Source: Candidatus Saccharimonadota bacterium (GTDB lineage Bacteria; Patescibacteriota; Saccharimonadia; Saccharimonadales; Saccharimonadaceae). Taken from it: a DNA stretch of 64,000 nucleotides. The stretch covers positions 1 to 64,000 of the forward strand of contig JAFWHS010000014.1 of assembly GCA_017511925.1 (NCBI GenBank). The letters are read 5' to 3'. Shown one piece after another: positions 34,413-42,633 of the stretch. A model generated the notes under the pieces. That model had not been told where the DNA came from, did no database searches, and worked only from the letters and a program-made list of their open reading frames with translations. The position numbers and the translations under genes are program-made. Positions within the stretch are counted from its first letter, which is position 1, and every line of letters starts with the position of its first letter.

Positions 34413-35130
34413 ATTTCTTGCCGAAAGAATTGGCGTTTCGCGTCGTGAAGCCGACGATTTGATTACTAGTGGCAAAATTACCGTAAATGACGCAAAGGCT
34501 GTCCTCGGAGCTAGGATTGACAAAAATGACAAAGTGTGCTATAATAAAGATATAGTCCCATTTGAGACAAATTTCTTGTATCTAGCCTTCAACAAACCAG
34601 TAGGTTATGTTTGTTCGCGTCGTTCCCAGGGGAATACTCCTACTCTATATGAGTTATTACCGCAAGAATATCATCAACTTAAAACCGTCGGTCGTCTAGA
34701 TAAAGATTCCTCAGGTCTAATTTTGCTCACTAATGATGGTGATTTTGCCTACCAAATGACTCACCCAAAATTTCACAAAGAAAAAATTTATGAAGTAGAG
34801 CTAGATCGGCCACTCGAGCCACTTCATCAACAGATGATTTCCGACTATGGTATCATGCTCGATGACGGTCCTTCAAAATTCACGGTAGTGAAGAAACTTG
34901 CTGATTTGTCTTTTGAGGACCGTAAGCTTGGGCGAGCGCCCTTGAGCGTGTCCGAAAAAGACAATCAGCAAGTTGATTATGTCGTTACTCTTTCTGAGGG
35001 TCGCAATCGCCAAATTCGTCGTACTTTTGCTGCCCTTGGCTACACCGTTACCAAACTTCATCGTACCAAGTTTGGTAAATACCAACTATCTGGATTAAAA
35101 TCTGGGGCATATGCTATAATAAAACCATGA
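34390..35130 (+). CDS. RsuA/RluB-family rRNA pseudouridine synthase with a palindromic insert
   Basis: This 246-aa protein has an N-terminal S4 domain (LRLNKFLAERIGVSRREADD) and a catalytic domain with Asp in VGRLDKDSSGLILLTNDG. ITVNDAKAVLGARI and EGRNRQIRRTFAALGY are further markers. It isomerises a uridine in ribosomal RNA (RluB/RluE/RsuA group; target not determinable). Residues encoded by 34895-34974 (LSFEDRKLGRAPLSVSEKDN) come from a palindromic repeat also present in mnmA. It overlaps the response regulator and the next gene (ATGA). Confidence 0.9.
   Translation: MEQLRLNKFLAERIGVSRREADDLITSGKITVNDAKAVLGARIDKNDKVCYNKDIVPFETNFLYLAFNKPVGYVCSRRSQGNTPTLYELLPQEYHQLKTVGRLDKDSSGLILLTNDGDFAYQMTHPKFHKEKIYEVELDRPLEPLHQQMISDYGIMLDDGPSKFTVVKKLADLSFEDRKLGRAPLSVSEKDNQQVDYVVTLSEGRNRQIRRTFAALGYTVTKLHRTKFGKYQLSGLKSGAYAIIKP
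34895..34974 (+). repeat. Palindromic coding insert, family 2 (in the pseudouridine synthase gene)
   Basis: The 55-bp core (34908-34962, containing GTAAGCTTGGGCGAGCGCCC) matches the mnmA insert at 52 of 55 positions. Outer arms AACTTGCTGATT (34895-34906) and AATCAGCAAGTT (34963-34974) are perfectly complementary. The inner arms GTCTTTT/AAAAGAC continue the stem after one bulged T. The outer arms differ from those in mnmA. Confidence 0.88.
35115..35120 (+). promoter_or_regulatory. Internal extended -10 upstream of the FtsA/PilM-like gene
   Basis: TGCTATAAT inside the end of the pseudouridine synthase gene ends 6 nt before the ATG at 35127. It may give an additional leaderless transcript. Confidence 0.5.
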
Positions 35131-36350
35131 ACACTATCCTAGGTCTCGACATCGGTACAGAATTCATCAAAGCCGTTTTAGCCAAACCCGGCAAAAAGGG
35201 TAATCTTGAAATTTTGGGCGTTGGCAAGGCCAAACAGGAAGAAGGTAGTATGTATGCTGGGGCGGTAGCGGATATTCCTGCCGTTGTAGCTTCCTGTGAA
35301 GAGGCACTTATTAGCGCCGAAACCCAAGCTGGTCAGCGCGCTGACCTTACCGTAGTAGGTATTGCCGGCGAGCTAATTCAAGGTAACACTACTACTGTTC
35401 ATTACGCCAGAAAAGATTCCAACAAACCGATTACCGAAGTCGAGATGAATGAAATCATCAAAAGGGTTCAACAAAAAGCTGGCGAAGTTGCTCGTAAAAC
35501 AGTAGCCTTAGAGACCGACAACGATAACGTCGAAGTCCGCCTTATCAATTCTGCTATCGTAGCGCTCACTATTGACGGTTACAAGATTAGTAATCCCATC
35601 GGTTTTAAAGGTTCGGATGTTATGATTCAGTTTTACACTGCTTTTGCTCCCTTGATTCATGTCGCCGCTATCGAGAAAGTCTGCGCAGAGCTAAATCTTG
35701 ATTTGCTTACCGTGGCCGTGGAGCCATTTGCGGTCTGTCGCGCATGCCTTGGTGATGAATTAGATTCCGCCTTTTCTGGCATCGTTATGGATATCGGTGG
35801 TGGTACTACAGATATTGCCGTAGTCGAAGACGGCGGTATTGAGGGCACCAAGATGTTCTCTATCGGCGGCCGTAGTTTTACTCATCAGGTAGAAGAAGCT
35901 CTCGGCGTAGATTTTGAAACTGCCGAAAAATACAAATTAGCCTTTGACTCCGGCAAACTAGATGACGCCCTGAAGCAAAAAGTCGAAACCGCCCTCTCTC
36001 GCAATCTATCAGTTTGGCTTACTGGTGTAGAGGTTGCCCTCGAAGATTTTGGCGAAGACGGCTCTTTGCCTCGTAATGTCCTTTTGTGTGGTGGCGGCGC
36101 AAGTCTTAGTGTTTTACAAGAAAAACTAGCCCTATCCGACTGGTATCAAAATCTTCCTTTCTCTCGTCGTCCAGTCATCCACTTGCTCGAAATTGCCGAA
36201 TTACCAAATCTCACCGTCAAAGACAACGTGGATTTGGATCATTCTTTTGCTACTGCTCTCGGGCTTTTGAGGGTTGGTGTTGATACACTTGCTGGTGCTC
36301 CTGAAGAGAACAAAGTCAAGGCTCACCTTGCGAAACTCTTACAAAACTAG
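35127..36350 (+). CDS. FtsA/PilM-like actin-fold ATPase
   Basis: This 407-aa protein has ILGLDIGTEFIKAVLA (phosphate 1) and an SHS2-like insert region (TDLTVVGIAGELIQG). GIVMDIGGGTTDIAVVEDG (phosphate 2) and LLCGGGASL (adenosine) complete the actin-fold signature. PilM works in type IV pilus assembly at the inner membrane, FtsA at the division septum; the sequence alone does not separate them. No amphipathic C-terminal FtsA helix is obvious. No other pilus genes lie nearby. Confidence 0.75.
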   Translation: MNTILGLDIGTEFIKAVLAKPGKKGNLEILGVGKAKQEEGSMYAGAVADIPAVVASCEEALISAETQAGQRADLTVVGIAGELIQGNTTTVHYARKDSNKPITEVEMNEIIKRVQQKAGEVARKTVALETDNDNVEVRLINSAIVALTIDGYKISNPIGFKGSDVMIQFYTAFAPLIHVAAIEKVCAELNLDLLTVAVEPFAVCRACLGDELDSAFSGIVMDIGGGTTDIAVVEDGGIEGTKMFSIGGRSFTHQVEEALGVDFETAEKYKLAFDSGKLDDALKQKVETALSRNLSVWLTGVEVALEDFGEDGSLPRNVLLCGGGASLSVLQEKLALSDWYQNLPFSRRPVIHLLEIAELPNLTVKDNVDLDHSFATALGLLRVGVDTLAGAPEENKVKAHLAKLLQN

Positions 36351-36356
36351 TATAAT
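36351..36356 (+). promoter_or_regulatory. -10 box of alaS
   Basis: TATAAT lies in the 12-bp gap before alaS and ends 6 nt before the ATG, consistent with a leaderless mRNA. Confidence 0.6.
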
Positions 36357-36362
36357 TTCCCT

Positions 36363-38246
36363 ATGAATGCAAATGAAGTTCGTCAAAAATTTTTAGATTT
36401 TCAAGTTAAACATGGTCACAAAATCATCCAGCCAGCACCACTCGTGCTGGAAGATGACCCAACCACTCTCTTTACTGGCTCTGGCATGCAGCCGCTACTC
36501 CCATATTTACTTGGCAAGCCGCACAAAGACGGCACTAGACTTACAGATTCTCAGCCATGTGTTCGTTTGCAGGATATCGAAGATGTCGGCGATCCCCGCC
36601 ATACCACTGTTTTTGAAATGCTTGGCAACTGGTCGCTCGGTGATTATTTCAAAAAAGAACAAATTCGCAACTTTTTTGAATTTTTGACCAAAGAGATTGG
36701 CCTTGATCCAAACAAAATTTTCGTCACCTGCTTTATCGGTGACGAAAAATATGGCATTCCAAAAGATACCGAAGCCGCCGAAATCTGGCAAGAGGTATTT
36801 AGCGAAGCTGGTGTTGAAGCAAAAATTGCCGAAATTGGCTCTGCTAAGCATGGCGATGAACGCGGCATCAAAGACGGCGAACGCATTTTCTTTTACGATG
36901 ATCACGAAAACTGGTGGAGCCGTGGCGGCGGTATCGAGTCTACGCCACTTGGCGACCCATGCGGTCCCGACTCTGAAGTCTTTTATGATTTTGGCGAAGA
37001 CAAACAAGATGTCGAAAAATACGGCAAATCTCACCCAGCCTCAGACGGTGCTCGTTTCATGGAGATCGGCAATCAAGTATTTATGCAATATCGTCGCAAG
37101 GAAGACGGCACTTTTGAAGAACTTGAAAAGAAAAACGTTGACTTTGGCGGTGGCTTAGAGCGTATCACGGCTGCATCTATTGGTAGTTTTGATGTATTCA
37201 AAATTTCCCTCATGAAGCCAATCATAGATAAACTCGAAGAAATTTCCGGCAAAAATTACGACAACAATACCGACGAAATGCGTGTCATTGCCGACCATAT
37301 CCGTGGCGCATACCTACTGGCCGCGCAAGGCCTTACGCCATCCAACAAAACCCAAGGTTATGCCATGCGTCGCTTGGTGCGTCGTGCAATTCTTCGCGCC
37401 CTTGATCTTGGTATTTCTGCCAACTTCCTTTCTGAAATTATCCCAATCGTTGCCGAAAATTATCGCGAATTGCCAGATAGTATCCTCACTCATCGCGAAT
37501 CCGCTCTCGATGTTTTATTAAAAGAAGAGCGCACTTTCCGCTTCACTTTAAATAAAGGCCTAAAAGAGCTAGACAAGATTGCTCATAAGACAGATAATTT
37601 ATTATCTGGCTACGATTTATTTAAGTTACAAGATACCTATGGATTCCCGCTGGAGTTATCTATCGAAGAGTGTTATCGTAAAGATATTAAACTTACCGAA
37701 AATTACCGCGAGGAATTTGAAAAAGCCTTGAAAGAACAGCGCGAGCGTTCGCAAACTGCCTCGAAGGGCATGTTTAAGGGTGGTCTCGAAGATCATGGTG
37801 AACAAACCGTCAAATATCATACAGCCTGCCATTTATTACTTGCCGCTTTGCAAAAACACATCAGTCCTGATATCGTGCAAAAAGGCTCCAATATTACTGC
37901 CGACCGCGTCCGCTTTGACTTCAATCTAGATCACAAAATGACACCTGAAGAATTAGAAAAAGTTGAAAATCAAGTCAATGAATGGATTTCTGACAATTTA
38001 CCGGTAGTACACGACGAATATGATAAGACTTACGCTCGCGACACTCTGCATGCCCATGGTCAGTTCTGGGATAAATATCCGGAGCAGCTCACGGTTTATA
38101 CTATTGGCGATTTTGATAGTCCAATCTCTCGCGAAGTTTGTGGTGGTCCGCATGTTGAAAACACTGGCGTTCTTGGTAAATTCAAGATCACTAAAGAAGA
38201 ATCCAGTTCTGCCGGCGTTCGTCGCATTAAGGCAATTTTAGAATAA
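36363..38246 (+). CDS. alaS: Alanyl-tRNA synthetase, short form
   Basis: AlaS charges tRNA-Ala. The class II catalytic core (GSGMQPLLPYLLG, RHTTVFEMLGNWSLGDYFKKE, GGGLERITA) and the tRNA-binding region (HIRGAYLLAAQGL, GYAMRRLVRRAI) are present. The editing domain has its zinc motif HTACHLL … CGGPHV. It ends at 627 aa directly after the editing domain (EESSSAGVRRIKAIL). The C-terminal dimerising C-Ala (DHHA1) domain of ~250 residues found in most bacteria is missing, with no continuation in another frame. Confidence 0.94.
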   Translation: MNANEVRQKFLDFQVKHGHKIIQPAPLVLEDDPTTLFTGSGMQPLLPYLLGKPHKDGTRLTDSQPCVRLQDIEDVGDPRHTTVFEMLGNWSLGDYFKKEQIRNFFEFLTKEIGLDPNKIFVTCFIGDEKYGIPKDTEAAEIWQEVFSEAGVEAKIAEIGSAKHGDERGIKDGERIFFYDDHENWWSRGGGIESTPLGDPCGPDSEVFYDFGEDKQDVEKYGKSHPASDGARFMEIGNQVFMQYRRKEDGTFEELEKKNVDFGGGLERITAASIGSFDVFKISLMKPIIDKLEEISGKNYDNNTDEMRVIADHIRGAYLLAAQGLTPSNKTQGYAMRRLVRRAILRALDLGISANFLSEIIPIVAENYRELPDSILTHRESALDVLLKEERTFRFTLNKGLKELDKIAHKTDNLLSGYDLFKLQDTYGFPLELSIEECYRKDIKLTENYREEFEKALKEQRERSQTASKGMFKGGLEDHGEQTVKYHTACHLLLAALQKHISPDIVQKGSNITADRVRFDFNLDHKMTPEELEKVENQVNEWISDNLPVVHDEYDKTYARDTLHAHGQFWDKYPEQLTVYTIGDFDSPISREVCGGPHVENTGVLGKFKITKEESSSAGVRRIKAILE

Positions 38247-38291
38247 TTATTTATACATCTAGCGCCAAGAAATCATGCTAAAATAATAAGT

Positions 38292-41200
38292 ATGAGCGAA
38301 ATCCTTAATGGTTCTAAAACTCCCGCAGTTAATGACGAGTGGGATAGTTTGGCTGATTTTGATCGCGAAAGTAATGAACGTGAAATTTTTAAAGAGCGAC
38401 TCGAAAAGATTTCCCAAGATTACAAAGATAAATTTATTAAAGAATCGGGTGGCGAAGAACAATATCGTAAAGAATTAGAGCAAGTCCTAGAGGAATTAGC
38501 CGAAGATGGCATAAAGGACGTAGATGAAACATTATTACTAGGCTTGGCGGCGGTTGATGAAAAAATCGGAGAAACCAGGATCGAGAATGTTCAAAAAGAC
38601 GACATTGTTTTTGCTCTCATGGTGGAGCAAGAATTTAAAAAAAGAAATGGCCAAGACACAAACATTAGAATGATAGATTTGCCAAGTTCTATGATCTTGA
38701 GTGGCTCTGGTGGCTATGAAAAATTAACCAGTATCGCAGAGGATAGCGACGACGAAATATCTGACTTGATTAAGAATTCAATTACTGAAGCACAAAAAAT
38801 AGAACGGCGCAAAATCGAAGAAACCGTCTCATCATACAATAAAATCGGATCAGAGCACGGGTATTATTTATTTAATGATCATCCCGATATCGAGAATGCT
38901 TTGTTGTCTGCTGCGCGCTATGGTCTTGACACTAAGGCTGAAGTTATAGACAAAATTAGCCGCAATGGTCAATTGGAATTATTACAATATAAGATGCGCA
39001 GAATAGAAGACGGCCTCACATATAATGACGATTTTTCGTCCTACAGCCATCAAGAATTTGACGCAATGTGGAAGACTATAGGTGAAATTAAGCCCAGTGA
39101 AGACGATCGGATCGGTAATTTTTGGTATCAAAAACAGCAAGAAGACGGCAAGGACCACTTCACCGAATTTTACAATAATGTAAACAGCAGTTTTGAAAAC
39201 ACGCATTCTCGAGGAGACATTACCGACTTCATCAAATCACTAGTAAAAGACGAAGATTTTAGTACGCTCGATACGGTTGTAGAAAAAGGATTTAGCCGAG
39301 AGACCGCCGAAAAAGCTTTCGCTAAGGGAAATTTATTTATTACAAAAGAAATTTTAGACAAAATTCCTGACAAAGAAAAATCACATGCCGAAAGAATCGA
39401 ATCAAAATTGGCCGATCTCTACGGTGAAGCCATGGATCAAGACCGATATTCAAAAGGCCCAAATTTTCGGCGTTTTATTGAAAGCAACAAAGATTATCTC
39501 CTAAAGGCTAAAAGCTTAAAAAATTTCGATAGATTACCGCAATTTATGTATCTTAGCCGAGATGCGGAAAAATATTTAGCAATTATGATAGACGATCTTC
39601 CCGAAGACGACAAAAAAGTAAAAGAAAACGCCAAGGCTATGGCAGATTTATCCGACCATATTCGCAGAGGGCTTCTAGACGATTTAATGATCAGGACAGA
39701 ACTTGCAAAATTTAGTACTTTAAGCGAATCAGATAGATATATCTTTGCCGGTAGCTTAGCCTCAATGGCTAATAGTTTAATTGGCGACGGTGTTTTTGGT
39801 GGTGATGAATGGCTACGCGAATGTGAAGAGTATGCGGCCAAAAATATCAGCACGATTTTAGATGAATCGGAGCGCGTTCTTGGTTACCGCAACGCAGAAG
39901 AATATATAAGGAGAAACCCAACTAATAATCCAGCCTCCAAAATGATCGAAAATTTCTACAATGCTATGCTTAAAAAATACGGTAAAGACGATTTTGTAGA
40001 GAGCGCACGTTTAATCGCTGAAACATTTTCTTACGATCCAGAAATGGTTAAGGATAAAACTTTTCCAGAGGCGATCAATGATATTCTGTCTCAGCCAATT
40101 TACGATGAAAAGAATATTAAAAGATATGCAAAACTAGTTCAATATATCAAGAATTCAAATGCCGAAGAACTTGTGAAATGCGAAAAAACCTTAACTCGGC
40201 AATTAATCACTACGATGGCTGGGCAACCGATGTCGGACGAAAGTTATGAAGAAGCTAAGAAAAAGGTCGAGAGAATTGAGCAGATTTTCCTGAAGAACAA
40301 TCTTCCCTATGTGGGAAAAGTTTTTCAAACTTTTAATATTTTGTCTGCCAATAGTCCGGCTTTAGCTGGCGCCATGAGTAGGGGTGCCTTGGGTAAATTA
40401 CCAGAATATGGCGCAAGAAGCAAAGAAGCAGTTTTATTTGCCGATCTTCTAAGGGCGGCAGCCGGTTCAAATAACTTATCTTTAAAAAATTATTTAAAAA
40501 ATCTAAAAATCGGCCAAAATTTAACGGAAAAAATTTTAGCCAATGATATTAGTATGGATGATTTATCGCCAGAAGACCAGTCCACGCTCGAAACTTATAC
40601 CAATCATCTTGAAACTCTATATCACAATCTCAAAAAAGGCAAAGACGCACCTAAAATTAAGTCTAACAATTTGATCGAGAAAGTCAAAAAATTAGGTCAA
40701 CTTTTTGACGCCGATGAAAGAAAAAGTATCCCGGATCAAGTTGTAAGGAATTTTGCTTATCTTTTAGGCTATCATTCCCTAGCCGAATTTAGAGACAGTA
40801 TAACATATAAGACCAGAGGGGCCGACCTTAGAAATCGCGATAGGCTCAGGCGTGGCGATTTCAAACTAGAGCCAGGCGACCTGGTGAAATCCACTGGTAT
40901 AGAATATATTGGCGAGATTCTCCAAAATGGCTGCGTCAGTAAAGAGTTTTTAAATGGCCAAAGCGAGACCGATGCTACGCCACTAGATACTGATGTTGGG
41001 GTTATCCCAGATCGTTTAAAAGATAAAACATTCCCAGAGACAATTGAATGGAAAAACAGCAGCACTGCTTTTGGCCGGATGCACTTAATGATGGTTTTAA
41101 AAGGTGACCAAAATAGTGGACGCTCGAGATTCCAATTTGAAAATCCTCAAAATAGATTCGATAAAACTAAATACGAAATTTGGGACAATTCACGCGGTGG

Positions 41201-42314
41201 CTCCAACGGAGATAATTACGGCGTCAGGGTCGGCTTTCCTAGTTCCGAAATAGACTTTCTAATTTATGATGATTTTGGTCAATCCGATACGCATGGTGAT
41301 TTAAACAGAATTAAATTCGAAGTCGCAAAAAATGGCTTTTTCATTCCTATCGTAGACAAAGAAGGCAACCCTGTCTTTTCAGAAAAAGAATATGGCGAGC
41401 TAAGAAAAAGAATGGGCGGCCTAAAACATTATGATAGTGGCGAATATAATTTCTCAGAATTATTAGATGGTGGCAGCAGCCCAGAAATTTCAAGGATTAT
41501 GGCTGAGTTACCAGAAAATGAAGCCGAAAACGCAACAAAACGAGGTCTAATCATGGAAAAATTCGCTGATGTTTTCAGACGATTTGAATTAGAGATTAAA
41601 GAACATATAGACGGTGATATTAGTGGCGGATCCGTAGAAGTCTTAAACACCGGATCTACTGGTAGAGATAGTAACGTGCGTGGTGATGGCGACTTTGATT
41701 TTATTGTCAGATTAAACCGTTCCGACTATGTCAATCCAGAAAAGAAACGCGAAATATTGAGTGCCATAGCGTCAACATTTGGCCAAGAATATTCCGAAAA
41801 TCCGAGGTGGAAAAATGTACAAATTGGCGATGGTGAAACGGTTGATCTAGAAATATCCTATGTGATCAAAATGAATAGAGTGGGATACGGCACCGAAGAA
41901 GCCCTCAAAGAATATTACGACTCTATGAAACGACAATCTCCAGAAAAATACCAAGAAGTTCTCGCCAATATTATTTATGCCAAACAAATATTAAAAAACG
42001 CTGAAGTTTATGGAAAAGGCCCTCATAAGCAAGGTGGACTTGGTGGTGCTGGAGTCGAAAACTGGATTATTCAAAACGGTGGTTCTTTTGAAGCGGCAAG
42101 AAAAGGATTTTTGGACGCCGCCATTGATAAAGATACTGGTAAAATAGTGCCATTTGAAGTTTTCCGTTCAAAATACGCTATATTTGATTTTGGCGAAAAT
42201 CATTATATCGAGAAGATTGGGCAAGGCGCAAATCTCCACGATAACTTTATCGTCGGCAATCTTACCGCAGCTGGCTATGAAAAAATGGTACATGTTTTAT
42301 CTGAAATGGCATAA
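38292..42314 (+). CDS. Giant protein with C-terminal class I nucleotidyltransferase-like module
   Basis: This 1340-aa protein has no signal or membrane helix. The first ~840 residues are acidic, helical and unrecognised. A middle part (~860-1060, EPGDLVKSTGIEYIGEILQN, YGVRVGFPSSEIDFLIYDDF) is alpha/beta with a fold I cannot name. From ~1100 there is a polymerase-beta-type nucleotidyltransferase: G1121-S1122 … D1134/D1136 in GSTGRDSNVRGDGDFDFIV, and a third carboxylate D1185 in ETVDLEISYV. A helical segment (QILKNAEVYGKGPHKQGGLG … WIIQNGGSF) recalls archaeal-type CCA-adding enzymes and OAS/CD-NTases. It is probably leaderless. Substrate and role are unknown. Confidence 0.8.
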   Translation: MSEILNGSKTPAVNDEWDSLADFDRESNEREIFKERLEKISQDYKDKFIKESGGEEQYRKELEQVLEELAEDGIKDVDETLLLGLAAVDEKIGETRIENVQKDDIVFALMVEQEFKKRNGQDTNIRMIDLPSSMILSGSGGYEKLTSIAEDSDDEISDLIKNSITEAQKIERRKIEETVSSYNKIGSEHGYYLFNDHPDIENALLSAARYGLDTKAEVIDKISRNGQLELLQYKMRRIEDGLTYNDDFSSYSHQEFDAMWKTIGEIKPSEDDRIGNFWYQKQQEDGKDHFTEFYNNVNSSFENTHSRGDITDFIKSLVKDEDFSTLDTVVEKGFSRETAEKAFAKGNLFITKEILDKIPDKEKSHAERIESKLADLYGEAMDQDRYSKGPNFRRFIESNKDYLLKAKSLKNFDRLPQFMYLSRDAEKYLAIMIDDLPEDDKKVKENAKAMADLSDHIRRGLLDDLMIRTELAKFSTLSESDRYIFAGSLASMANSLIGDGVFGGDEWLRECEEYAAKNISTILDESERVLGYRNAEEYIRRNPTNNPASKMIENFYNAMLKKYGKDDFVESARLIAETFSYDPEMVKDKTFPEAINDILSQPIYDEKNIKRYAKLVQYIKNSNAEELVKCEKTLTRQLITTMAGQPMSDESYEEAKKKVERIEQIFLKNNLPYVGKVFQTFNILSANSPALAGAMSRGALGKLPEYGARSKEAVLFADLLRAAAGSNNLSLKNYLKNLKIGQNLTEKILANDISMDDLSPEDQSTLETYTNHLETLYHNLKKGKDAPKIKSNNLIEKVKKLGQLFDADERKSIPDQVVRNFAYLLGYHSLAEFRDSITYKTRGADLRNRDRLRRGDFKLEPGDLVKSTGIEYIGEILQNGCVSKEFLNGQSETDATPLDTDVGVIPDRLKDKTFPETIEWKNSSTAFGRMHLMMVLKGDQNSGRSRFQFENPQNRFDKTKYEIWDNSRGGSNGDNYGVRVGFPSSEIDFLIYDDFGQSDTHGDLNRIKFEVAKNGFFIPIVDKEGNPVFSEKEYGELRKRMGGLKHYDSGEYNFSELLDGGSSPEISRIMAELPENEAENATKRGLIMEKFADVFRRFELEIKEHIDGDISGGSVEVLNTGSTGRDSNVRGDGDFDFIVRLNRSDYVNPEKKREILSAIASTFGQEYSENPRWKNVQIGDGETVDLEISYVIKMNRVGYGTEEALKEYYDSMKRQSPEKYQEVLANIIYAKQILKNAEVYGKGPHKQGGLGGAGVENWIIQNGGSFEAARKGFLDAAIDKDTGKIVPFEVFRSKYAIFDFGENHYIEKIGQGANLHDNFIVGNLTAAGYEKMVHVLSEMA

Positions 42315-42351
42315 AACCCAAAACACTTTAGACATTTTTCAAAAAGTATGA

Positions 42352-42371
42352 TAAAATAAACATAAGCATTA
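42352..42371 (+). promoter_or_regulatory. Promoter -10 and ACATAAG motif of the 42386 gene
   Basis: TAAAAT (42352-42357) is followed after two bases by ACATAAGCATTA (42360-42371), then AAAGGA and the ATG. A TTAGAC 18 bp upstream may be the -35. Confidence 0.55.
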
Positions 42372-42385
42372 AAAAAGGATAAACT

Positions 42386-42592
42386 ATGCCACAGGCAAAA
42401 AAGAAAACTGCGACCAAAACTGCAAAAAAGACCACCGCTAAGAAATGCGCTCAGCGGTCAACTCATGCTGCAGCTGCACGTCGCACACAAAAAGTAAGCA
42501 ATGCAGATAGGAATCATATCTATCTCATCACGGCTATGAGCATCATTACGGCCGTATTGCTTTGCGCAAACATCGCTATGATGACTGTCTAG
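42386..42592 (+). CDS. Small basic Lys/Ala-rich protein with C-terminal membrane helix
   Basis: In this 68-aa protein residues 1-~42 are Lys, Thr, Ala and Arg rich (KKKTATKTAKKTTAKK, AAAARRTQK), like histone H1/Hc1-type tails. Residues 45-67 form one hydrophobic helix (IYLITAMSIITAVLLCANIA). It has its own promoter, SD and terminator, so it is a real transcription unit. A membrane-tethered nucleic-acid-binding role is an inference; it could instead bind acidic wall polymers if oriented outward. Confidence 0.7.
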   Translation: MPQAKKKTATKTAKKTTAKKCAQRSTHAAAARRTQKVSNADRNHIYLITAMSIITAVLLCANIAMMTV

Positions 42593-42601
42593 CAAAATAT
42601 C

Positions 42602-42633
42602 AAAAATTGCCACTTTAAAGTGGCAATTTTTTT
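42602..42633. terminator. Bidirectional terminator between the 42386 gene and mnmA
   Basis: The stem AAATTGCCACTTT/AAAGTGGCAATTT has T7 on plus and an A-run on the other side, usable from both strands. Confidence 0.9.

Noticed and set aside
34539-34547. Extended -10 (TGCTATAAT) inside the pseudouridine synthase gene
   Set aside because: No gene starts just downstream; probably chance or a weak internal site.
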